Source: VRUE01 sp045805805 (lineage in GTDB: Bacteria > Actinomycetota > Thermoleophilia > Solirubrobacterales > 70-9). From it: a stretch of DNA of 6,563 nt. The stretch lies in assembly GCA_045805805.1 (NCBI GenBank), contig JBJMKO010000007.1:1-6563 (forward strand). The letters are read 5' to 3'. Shown here in pieces: positions 1-5,077 of this stretch (position 1 is the stretch's first letter; the number at the start of each line of letters is the position of its first letter). The notes beneath the pieces are model-generated. The model made no database searches. It saw nothing but the letters and a program-made list of their open reading frames with translations, and was not told where the DNA came from. The position numbers and the translations under genes are program-made.

Positions 1-56
1 AAACACTCAAGCGAGGCTCCTGCCGCGCGTTTTGGGAGGGGTGCCGCCTCCCCTCG
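1..56. repeat. Palindromic repeat, copy A (cut by window edge)
   Basis: This copy lies 15 bases beyond the stop of the DUF177 gene. It begins with AAACACTCAAGCG (1-13), which is identical to 1177-1189 in copy B, and continues with GTTTTGGGAGGGG (29-41), close to the matching part of copy B. AAAC (1-4) can pair with GTTT (29-32). The right arm is itself self-complementary: GGGAGG (34-39) pairs with CCTCCC (47-52). The outer left arm would lie outside the window. Its position after a minus-strand gene fits a transcription terminator or a REP-like element; there is no T-run on either side. The repeat relationship is read directly from the sequence; the terminator role is inferred. Confidence 0.6.
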
Positions 57-71
57 TTCGCCAGCTGGCAG

Positions 72-593
72 CTAGTCCAGCTTCAGCTCCCTGAGCTTTG
101 CCCATCTTGGATCGAAAGCTGTCTCGTGTTCGTGGTCGGCAGGGTCGGCGTCGTTGAGCGACTCTCCGCAGGCTGGACAGAGCCCGGCGCAGTCCTCGCG
201 ACAGAGAAACCGGGCCGGGATCGCAAGGACGGCCGCGTCGTGGGCCCAGCGGCCGAGGTCCAGCTCCTCGTCCTCGACGTAGGGGCTGAGCAGCTCCTCG
301 TCCTCGGTGTCTTCCTGGGCGACCTCGCGGGCGTCGACCCCCGTTTCGAAGGCTGCCCCCTCCAAGCAGCGCACGCAGGGCCCCTCGATCCGGAGGGGAA
401 AGCGAAGGCGAAAGGCATAGCCGCCGCTGGGGCGGGAGACGTCGATGCGGGTCTCGACGACGTCCGGCGAGACGGCATAGTCCTGCCCGGCCAGATGCAG
501 CGGTTCCAGGCGAACCGGCAGGTCGACCCGGCGTCCCTCGCCGTGGGACAGGGAAAGTCGCGCGAGATCGATGATCGTGGTCGATTGGGACAT
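72..593 (-). CDS. YceD/DUF177 family protein
   Basis: 173 residues, normal for the family. DUF177 (YceD) proteins are small cytoplasmic proteins encoded next to rpmF (ribosomal protein L32) in many bacteria and are linked to rRNA/50S metabolism; the exact biochemistry is unsettled. Recognition features are the CVRC pair at residues 73-76, a C-terminal Cys cluster (C131, C135, C139, C142, within CREDC..LCPACG) that looks like a metal site, and the family-typical ending DPRWAKLREL at 161-170. A very acidic stretch at 94-111 contains EDEEL twice, 10 residues apart, encoded by a direct DNA repeat. The ATG start is supported by GGAGGAG five bases upstream. In actinobacteria this gene usually follows the SepIVA-like gene directly, but here a divergent methyltransferase gene separates them. 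No rpmF start is visible in the 71 bases downstream. Family assignment is confident, function only partly known. Confidence 0.93.
   Translation of the reverse strand: MSQSTTIIDLARLSLSHGEGRRVDLPVRLEPLHLAGQDYAVSPDVVETRIDVSRPSGGYAFRLRFPLRIEGPCVRCLEGAAFETGVDAREVAQEDTEDEELLSPYVEDEELDLGRWAHDAAVLAIPARFLCREDCAGLCPACGESLNDADPADHEHETAFDPRWAKLRELKLD
261..306. repeat. 16-bp direct repeat within the DUF177 gene
   Basis: CAGCTCCTCGTCCTCG occurs at 261-276 and again at 291-306, exactly 30 bases apart, so the reading frame is kept and both copies encode EDEEL on the minus strand. It may be a small in-frame duplication or convergence through a repeated acidic peptide with biased codons. Confidence 0.6.
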
Positions 594-598
594 TGGCG

Positions 599-605
599 CT
601 CCTCC
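599..605 (-). promoter_or_regulatory. Shine-Dalgarno of the DUF177 gene
   Basis: On the minus strand GGAGGAG is followed by a 5-base spacer (CGCCA) and the ATG at 593-591. It is one of the clearest ribosome binding sites in the window and decides the start. It contrasts with the SepIVA-like gene, which has none. Confidence 0.8.
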
Positions 606-626
606 GCTTCGGCCGGCTGAGAGTCA

Positions 627-632
627 TACGAT
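627..632 (+). promoter_or_regulatory. Possible -10 box of the methyltransferase gene
   Basis: TACGAT matches the actinobacterial TANNNT -10 pattern and would give a leader of roughly 17 bases before the ATG at 657. No convincing -35 element is present. The same hexamer precedes the SepIVA-like gene on the other strand. The 63-base gap 594-656 must hold promoters for both divergent genes unless the DUF177 gene is read from further upstream. Confidence 0.3.
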
Positions 633-656
633 GGCAGCCTCAGACGAGATTACGGA

Positions 657-1151
657 ATGGGTCAATTCGACTGGACACCAGAGGTCTACCTGGAGCGGAT
701 CCGCTCGCAGATCCCGCGCTACGACGAGCTGCAGGAGCAGGCGATCGCGGCGATCCCGTTCCCGCCCGAGCGAGTACTCGAGCTCGGGATGGGAACCGGC
801 GAGACCACCCGCCGGCTGATCGAGGCCCATCCGGACGCCTGGGTGATCGGCCTCGACGCCAGCCCTGACATGGTCTTCCGCGCCCGCCAGTCCTACGACG
901 ACGTCCAGCTGGCCCGGATGGAGGACCCCCTCCCCGACGGCCCCTGGGACCTCGTCATCTCCGTCCTCTCGATCAACCAGCTAGACGACGAACAGACCCA
1001 AGCCCTATGCCGCCGAGTCAGCGAGCAATCCCGCGCCCTCGTCATAGGCGACGTCTTCGAACCAGACAAGCTCAAAGACCTACTCGCCTGGTCGGGCGGC
1101 CAGATCACCTGGCAAGCCGACAACTTGGCCGTAGTAGCAGCAACGTACTGA
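657..1151 (+). CDS. Short class I SAM-dependent methyltransferase
   Basis: 164 residues. The N-terminus (FDWTPEVYLERIRSQIPRYD, 4-23) resembles that of small-molecule methyltransferases in the Methyltransf_11/25 group. Motif I is VLELGMGTGETT (40-51), the ribose-binding acidic loop is GLDAS (65-69), and motif IV is WDLVISVLSINQLDD (97-111). The C-terminus (GDVFEP.. to ..NLAVVAA) looks shortened, since relatives I recall carry about 25-30 more residues between these elements. The substrate cannot be told from sequence. The ATG at 657 is the only usable start: an in-frame TGA lies at 618-620 with no ATG, GTG or TTG between, and no strong Shine-Dalgarno is seen. It is the only plus-strand gene here, divergent from DUF177 and convergent with the SepIVA-like gene. 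A-ending codons rise from 6 of the first 98 to 16 of the last 66. The fold is confident, the role unknown. Confidence 0.85.
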   Translation: MGQFDWTPEVYLERIRSQIPRYDELQEQAIAAIPFPPERVLELGMGTGETTRRLIEAHPDAWVIGLDASPDMVFRARQSYDDVQLARMEDPLPDGPWDLVISVLSINQLDDEQTQALCRRVSEQSRALVIGDVFEPDKLKDLLAWSGGQITWQADNLAVVAATY

Positions 1152-1154
1152 GCA

Positions 1155-1224
1155 GCGGGGAGGGTGACCCTCCTCAAAACACTCAAGCGCGAAGCGCTGT
1201 TTTGGGGAGGGTCACCCTCCCCGC
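1155..1224. repeat. Palindromic repeat, copy B; likely bidirectional terminator
   Basis: Bases 1155-1181 and 1198-1224 are complementary over 27 positions, with a single T.G wobble (1174/1205). Within the 16-base loop AGCGC-GAA-GCGCT forms a further small hairpin that contains GCGAAGC, a sequence known to make an exceptionally stable mini-hairpin. Each arm is also a palindrome by itself: GGAGGGTGACCCTCC on the left and GGGGAGGGTCACCCTCCCC on the right, so one long hairpin or three separate ones can form. It starts 3 bases after the methyltransferase stop and ends 10 bases before the SepIVA-like stop, filling the convergent gap. There is no U-tract, as is common for actinobacterial terminators. 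It shares its core with copy A. Confidence 0.85.
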
Positions 1225-1234
1225 AACCCGCTCG

Positions 1235-1717
1235 CTACTGCTGCTCGTCCAACTCGGCGACGGGCTGCTCTTCGTCCCGTCCAGCCAAGCGATCGCGACC
1301 GCGCTGCACCGCCGCGAGGAACTTCTGCAGGTTTACCTCGAGCGTGTTGAGGATCTCGTCGGCGTAGTCCTCGGCGCCGAGACGGATCTCGCGCTCGCGC
1401 GTGCGGGCATCCTCGACGATCTCGTCGGCGGCCCGCTCGGCCTGCTTGGTGACCTCCTCGTCGGAGATCAGGCGGGCCTGCTGCTCGCGTGCCTCGCGGA
1501 CGATCCGCTCGGCCTCGCGCTTGGCCTCGGCCAGCATCTCCTGGCGCTCCTTGACGATCCAGCGCGCCTGCTTGATCTCCTCGGGGATCGTCGCCCGCAT
1601 CTGGTCGAGCAGGTCGTAGATCTCCTCGCGATCGACACGCACCTGGTCCGTCAGCGGCACCGGGCGCGCGTTATGGACCACATCGTCGAGCTTGTCTATG
1701 AGAACGAGAACGTCCAT
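1235..1717 (-). CDS. SepIVA/DivIVA-like coiled-coil protein
   Basis: 160 residues, largely charged helical coiled coil from about residue 30 to 145, with no signal peptide or membrane segment. The N-terminal part, with ARPVPLT (17-23) and the ATIPEEIKQARWIVKERQEML region (42-62), resembles mycobacterial SepIVA (Rv2927c), a DivIVA-domain protein needed for septation; this one is much shorter than the roughly 245-residue mycobacterial form, mainly in the middle of the coil. Such proteins are often misannotated as ATP synthase subunit B because of the Ala/Glu/Arg helix. A cytoplasmic scaffold role in cell division or envelope growth is inferred. An in-frame TAG at 1735-1733 leaves ATG 1717 as the only standard start, and nothing resembling a Shine-Dalgarno precedes it. 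It lies downstream of coaD, as in other actinobacteria, and its stop faces the convergent methyltransferase across palindromic copy B. Confidence 0.82.
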   Translation of the reverse strand: MDVLVLIDKLDDVVHNARPVPLTDQVRVDREEIYDLLDQMRATIPEEIKQARWIVKERQEMLAEAKREAERIVREAREQQARLISDEEVTKQAERAADEIVEDARTREREIRLGAEDYADEILNTLEVNLQKFLAAVQRGRDRLAGRDEEQPVAELDEQQ

Positions 1718-1723
1718 CAGCAG

Positions 1724-1729
1724 ATCGTA
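1724..1729 (-). promoter_or_regulatory. Probable -10 box for a leaderless SepIVA-like transcript
   Basis: TACGAT on the minus strand is followed by exactly six bases (CTGCTG) and then the ATG. That is the spacing expected when transcription starts at the A of the start codon. No recognisable -35 lies 17-18 bases upstream. The missing Shine-Dalgarno and the fixed start codon support the reading. Confidence 0.5.
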
Positions 1730-1744
1730 AGCCTACGTGTAAGA

Positions 1745-1820
1745 GGCATTTTCGGTGAGGAAGCCGTTATTTCCTCGTCTTTTTGCAAGCCCTCGCCCAC
1801 TTCCCTCACCGGAAAAAGCC
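1745..1820 (-). terminator. Imperfect hairpin after coaD
   Basis: Bases 1745-1762 can pair with 1801-1820 (about 17 pairs, with bulges at 1805 and 1812 and one A/A mismatch) around a 38-base loop. The stem begins inside the coaD stop codon. A competing smaller hairpin, GAGGAA (1757-1762) with TTCCTC (1771-1776), is followed on the plus strand by GTCTTTTT, but no plus-strand gene reads into it. This may partly stop coaD transcription before the next gene's own promoter. The bulged stem and long loop keep confidence low. Confidence 0.35.
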
Positions 1821-2320
1821 TACCTGTCGCCGAGCCGCTCTGCCATCGCGGCCGCGACGGGGCCGGGAACGAGGTCGGATACGTCGCCCCCGAACGTCGC
1901 CATTTCCTTGACGCCGGTGGAGGAGAGGAAGCTGTAGTGGGCCGAGGCGATCACGTACATGCTCTCGATCCCCGGGTCGAGCTTGCGGTTGAGCTGGGCC
2001 ATCTCGAACTCGTACTCGAAGTCCGAGATCGCCCGCAGGCCCTTGATCACCGCTTTGGCCCCGAGTTCGCGGGCGAACTCGACCAGCAGGTTGGAGAAGG
2101 TCTTGACCTCGACGTTGGCGAGGTGCGAGGTCGCGTCGACGATGAAGGCCTGGCGCTCCTCGGCTGTGAAAAGCGTCTTCTCCTTGCGGATCGGGTTGTT
2201 GACGACGCCGACCACGACGCGCTCGAAGACCGCGGCGGTGCGGGTGATGATGTCGAGGTGGCCGTTCGTGACCGGGTCATAGCTCCCCGGGCAGACGACC
2301 GTGCCGTCGCGGTCGGCCAT
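1820..2320 (-). CDS. coaD: Pantetheine-phosphate adenylyltransferase
   Basis: 166 residues, close to the usual 160 or so. It transfers AMP from ATP to 4'-phosphopantetheine to give dephospho-CoA, the penultimate step of coenzyme A synthesis, in the cytoplasm as a hexamer. The nucleotidyltransferase signature is intact: GSYDPVTNGHLD (12-23) with the T-x-G-H motif at 18-21, KGLRAISDFEYEFEMAQLN (93-111) lining the pantetheine site, and SSTGVKE (133-139), the C-terminal ATP-binding motif. The ATG overlaps the rsmD stop by one base (TGATG), and GGGGAGGA lies a few bases upstream, so translation is probably coupled to rsmD. The rsmD-coaD pairing is common in many bacteria. Confidence 0.97.
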   Translation of the reverse strand: MADRDGTVVCPGSYDPVTNGHLDIITRTAAVFERVVVGVVNNPIRKEKTLFTAEERQAFIVDATSHLANVEVKTFSNLLVEFARELGAKAVIKGLRAISDFEYEFEMAQLNRKLDPGIESMYVIASAHYSFLSSTGVKEMATFGGDVSDLVPGPVAAAMAERLGDR

Positions 2321-2865
2321 CAGCCGTCCTCCCCGTAGATGGAGACGTCGGCGGCACCGTAGCGGCGCCGGCGCAGCCGCGGCAGAGACTCGATGCGCAA
2401 CGGCCGGCGCGCGCCGCTCTCGACGATCGCCCGCCCTCCCGGATTGAGAAGGCGAGGGAGATGAGTATCCAGTTGCTGCCCCACGCGGTCGGCGAGTTTA
2501 TAGGGGGCGTCGACGAAGACGAGGTCGAAGCATGGGCTGCCCTCGCCCTCGGGCAGGCCGGCCAACCAGCGTGAGGCGTCGGAACGGACCAGCTCCACCC
2601 GTTCGGTGAGACCGAGATTCTCGATGTTGCCGAGAGCGGCCCGGGTATCGCGGTCGACCAGAGTGGCGCTTGCGGCGCCGCGCGAGAGCGCCTCGATCGC
2701 CAGCGCACCGGTCCCGCAATACAGGTCGAGCACGGCCGCTCCCTCGACCCTGTCGCCGAGGACGGAGAAGATCGCCTCGCGCGCCCGGTCCGACGTCGGC
2801 CGCACCTTCCAGCCGCGCGGCGCCACCAGCCTCCGCCCCCCCAGCTCTCCGGCGATCACGCGCAC
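2320..2865 (-). CDS. rsmD: 16S rRNA (guanine(966)-N(2))-methyltransferase
   Basis: 181 residues, typical length. RsmD methylates N2 of G966 in 16S rRNA during 30S assembly, using SAM. The family N-terminus MRVIAGELGGRRL is followed by RPTSDRAREAIFSVL (22-36), motif I LDLYCGTGALAIEALSRGA (46-64), acidic VDRD (70-73) and the catalytic-loop region FVDAPY (117-122). The last of these is normally written D/N-P-P-Y; here the first proline is alanine (codon GCC). The start is GTG at 2865, one base after the recG stop; another GTG two codons in is possible but would lose the conserved MRVIAG start. Its stop overlaps the coaD start. The family is certain; whether the Ala variant changes activity is unknown. 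Confidence 0.95.
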   Translation of the reverse strand: MRVIAGELGGRRLVAPRGWKVRPTSDRAREAIFSVLGDRVEGAAVLDLYCGTGALAIEALSRGAASATLVDRDTRAALGNIENLGLTERVELVRSDASRWLAGLPEGEGSPCFDLVFVDAPYKLADRVGQQLDTHLPRLLNPGGRAIVESGARRPLRIESLPRLRRRRYGAADVSIYGEDG

Positions 2866-2866
2866 G

Positions 2867-5077
2867 TCACAGTGGTATCGGGTCGGCGGCGCCTGTGCCG
2901 AAGCGGCGGCGAGCGGCTTCGAGCAGGGGGCCCAGCTCGGGGACGTCGAGAGAGCCGTAGCGCTGCATCAGCGCGAGCACCTCCTTGCGGGCGGCGAGGA
3001 GGACGTCGCCGTCCTCGGGCAGCTCGGCGACGGCGAAGCGCGGCAGGCCGCTCTGGCGCGTCCCCAGGACCTCCCCCTCTCCCCGCAGCTGGAGGTCGAC
3101 CTCGGCGAGCCTGAAGCCGTCGCTCTCGCGCTCGACCGCCTTGAGACGCCGGCGCGCCGTCTCGCCAGCCTCTTCGGGGAAGAGCAGGCAGACCGACTCG
3201 TGCTCGCCGCGGCCGACCCGCCCGCGCAGCTGGTGCAGCTGGGAGACGCCGAAGCGCTCGGCACCCTCGATCACGATCACGGTCGCGTTGGCTACGTCGA
3301 TCCCAACCTCGATCACCGTGGTCGCGACGAGGACGTCGGTGGCGCCGGAGGCGAACGCCTCCATCGCCTCCGCCTTCTCCGCCGAGCGCATCTGGCCGTG
3401 GATGACGCCGACACCGAAGTCGCGCAGCTCGCCGGATGCGAGCCGCTCGGCCTCGGCCTCCGCCGCCCGCCCCTGCAATTTCTCGGACTCCACGACCAGC
3501 GGGCAGACGACGTAGGCCTGGCGACCCGCGCGCAGCTGGCCGCGGATGAACTCGTAGGCGCCGGCGCGGTCGGTCTCCTCGACGATCCTGGTCGCCACCG
3601 GCTTGCGACCCGAGGGCAGCTCGTGCAGCGCGGTGGTGTCGAGGTCCCCGTAGGCGGTCAGCGAGAGCGTGCGGGGAATCGGCGTCGCCGTCATGTGCAG
3701 CACGTGCGGAGCCATCCCCTCCACGCCCTTGGAGTCCAGCGCCCTGCGCTGGCCCACGCCGAACCGGTGCTGCTCGTCGACGACGCAGGCCCCGAGCCGG
3801 GCGAACCGGACAGTCGGCTCGATCAGTGCGTGGGTGCCGACGATCAGGCCGAGCTCGCCGGTGGCCAGCCGCTCCAGCGCCTCCCTGCGCCGCGCCGCCG
3901 GAGTCGACCCCGTCAGCAGCGCGAACGGCGTCGCCTCTTCCGCCAGCAGGCTCCCCAGTGTCGCCGCGTGCTGCTCGGCCAGCGTCTCGGTCGGCGCCAT
4001 CAGGACCGCCTGGAAGCCCGCTTCCAGCGCCCGCAGCATCGAGTACACGGCGACCACGGTCTTGCCGCTTCCCACCTCCCCCATCAGCAGCCGCTGCATC
4101 GGCTCGCCGGAGTCGAGGTCAGCGTCGATCTCGTCGAAGGCCTTCAGCTGATCCCCCGTTGGCTCGAACGGCAGCGATTCGACCCAGCGCCCGACCTGCT
4201 CCCCGGGCTTCCCGAGTCGCGGCGCCGGCCGGGCCGTTCGATGAGCGCGCTTCCTGCTGGCCAAAATTGCCTGGTAGAGGAAGAGCTCTTCGAACCGCAA
4301 CCGCTCGCGCGCCGCTTCCGCTTCCTCGGCCGTCTTGGGGAAATGCATCGCCTTGACCGCATCCGCAACGCCGGCGAGCTCGCGCCGCACCCGCACTGCC
4401 GCCGGCACCCCGTCGATCAGGTTTGGCACCAACTCAATCGCCTGCTCCAACCACCCCCGCACCTGCTTCGCCCGCAACCCCTCGGTCAGCGGATGCACGG
4501 GAACCAGCCCCGCCTCTCCCGCGGGTGGCGGAGGGTGAGGGGGGTCGAGGACAGCCCGTGGACTGCCCGCAGCGCCCCCCTCACCCTCCGACAGGACCCA
4601 CGGGCCAGCCACCTCGATGAACTCGTATTCCGCCACCACAAATCCGCGCTTGCCCATGGTCCCGCTGAGCAGCAGCTGCGTCCCCGGCACAAGCTTGGCC
4701 GCAACCCACGGCTGGTTGAACCAGGTCGCCCGAACCGAGCCCGAATCGTCCCCGACTTTGACCCCGACGATGCTCAACCCGCGACGCCGGAACGGTCGTG
4801 GCGTGTTGCCGAGGACCTCGACCTGAATCGTCGCCTGCTGCTTGTCCTCCAAACTGGCTATCGGGACCACCGTGCGGTCGCGGTGCCTGTGTGGAAAGCG
4901 CAGGAGCAGGTCGCCGACGGTGACGATCCCGGCACTCGCCGCGGCCTCGGCCGTCTTCGGCCCCACCCCCTCCAGCGCCTGCAGCGAAACGTCGAGAACA
5001 CTCTGCCGCGGCCAGTGGACCGGGGCGTCGCGCAGCTGGGTAGGGGTCAGTTCGGCAGTACTGGCAAAGACGCGCAC
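2867..5077 (-). CDS. recG: ATP-dependent DNA helicase RecG
   Basis: 736 residues from the GTG at 5077, which shares one base with the upstream stop (TAGTG); family members run about 690-740. RecG remodels stalled replication forks and branched recombination intermediates on DNA. Order of parts: helix-hairpin-like LEGVGPKTAEAA (35-46), the OB-fold wedge (about 83-157), a Gly/Pro-rich stretch carrying a DNA palindrome (about 163-183), VHPLTEGL (194-201), then the helicase core with Walker A GEVGSGKT (333-340), MAPTETLAEQH (360-370), DEQH (434-437), HMTATPIPR (461-469), VIEVGIDV (588-595) and QLRGRVGRG (616-624). All catalytic motifs are intact. The reading frame stays open about 65 codons further upstream, but those codons overlap the preceding gene in another frame and are Arg/Asp-rich shadow sequence, so the GTG is preferred. 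Start confidence is moderate, identity near certain. Confidence 0.96.
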   Translation of the reverse strand: MRVFASTAELTPTQLRDAPVHWPRQSVLDVSLQALEGVGPKTAEAAASAGIVTVGDLLLRFPHRHRDRTVVPIASLEDKQQATIQVEVLGNTPRPFRRRGLSIVGVKVGDDSGSVRATWFNQPWVAAKLVPGTQLLLSGTMGKRGFVVAEYEFIEVAGPWVLSEGEGGAAGSPRAVLDPPHPPPPAGEAGLVPVHPLTEGLRAKQVRGWLEQAIELVPNLIDGVPAAVRVRRELAGVADAVKAMHFPKTAEEAEAARERLRFEELFLYQAILASRKRAHRTARPAPRLGKPGEQVGRWVESLPFEPTGDQLKAFDEIDADLDSGEPMQRLLMGEVGSGKTVVAVYSMLRALEAGFQAVLMAPTETLAEQHAATLGSLLAEEATPFALLTGSTPAARRREALERLATGELGLIVGTHALIEPTVRFARLGACVVDEQHRFGVGQRRALDSKGVEGMAPHVLHMTATPIPRTLSLTAYGDLDTTALHELPSGRKPVATRIVEETDRAGAYEFIRGQLRAGRQAYVVCPLVVESEKLQGRAAEAEAERLASGELRDFGVGVIHGQMRSAEKAEAMEAFASGATDVLVATTVIEVGIDVANATVIVIEGAERFGVSQLHQLRGRVGRGEHESVCLLFPEEAGETARRRLKAVERESDGFRLAEVDLQLRGEGEVLGTRQSGLPRFAVAELPEDGDVLLAARKEVLALMQRYGSLDVPELGPLLEAARRRFGTGAADPIPL
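4529..4590. repeat. In-frame palindrome inside recG
   Basis: CGGAGGGTGAGGGGGG (4529-4544) and its exact reverse complement (4575-4590) flank a 30-base loop. It lies at the linker after the RecG wedge domain and encodes a Ser/Gly/Pro-rich segment, so the frame is kept. Loop bases GCCCGTGG (4554-4561) are also complementary to CCACGGGC (4598-4605) outside the stem, which would allow an H-type pseudoknot. The arms share GGAGGGTGA with copy B at 1159-1167, which may be chance in G-rich DNA. Confidence 0.75.

Noticed and set aside
1..1224. Copies A and B as terminal repeats of a transposon or a CRISPR-like array
   Set aside because: There are only two copies, spaced by ordinary genes, with no transposase, no target-site duplication and no regular spacing. 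A dispersed palindromic element fits better.
1771..1790. Plus-strand intrinsic terminator (hairpin 1757-1776 then T-run)
   Set aside because: No plus-strand gene is transcribed into it; the nearest one ends at 1151 behind palindromic copy B.
1007..2338. A 443-codon open frame on the plus strand across the SepIVA-like gene and coaD
   Set aside because: It spans two unrelated minus-strand genes and the palindromic gap, with low-complexity Leu/Asp/Val content typical of shadow frames.
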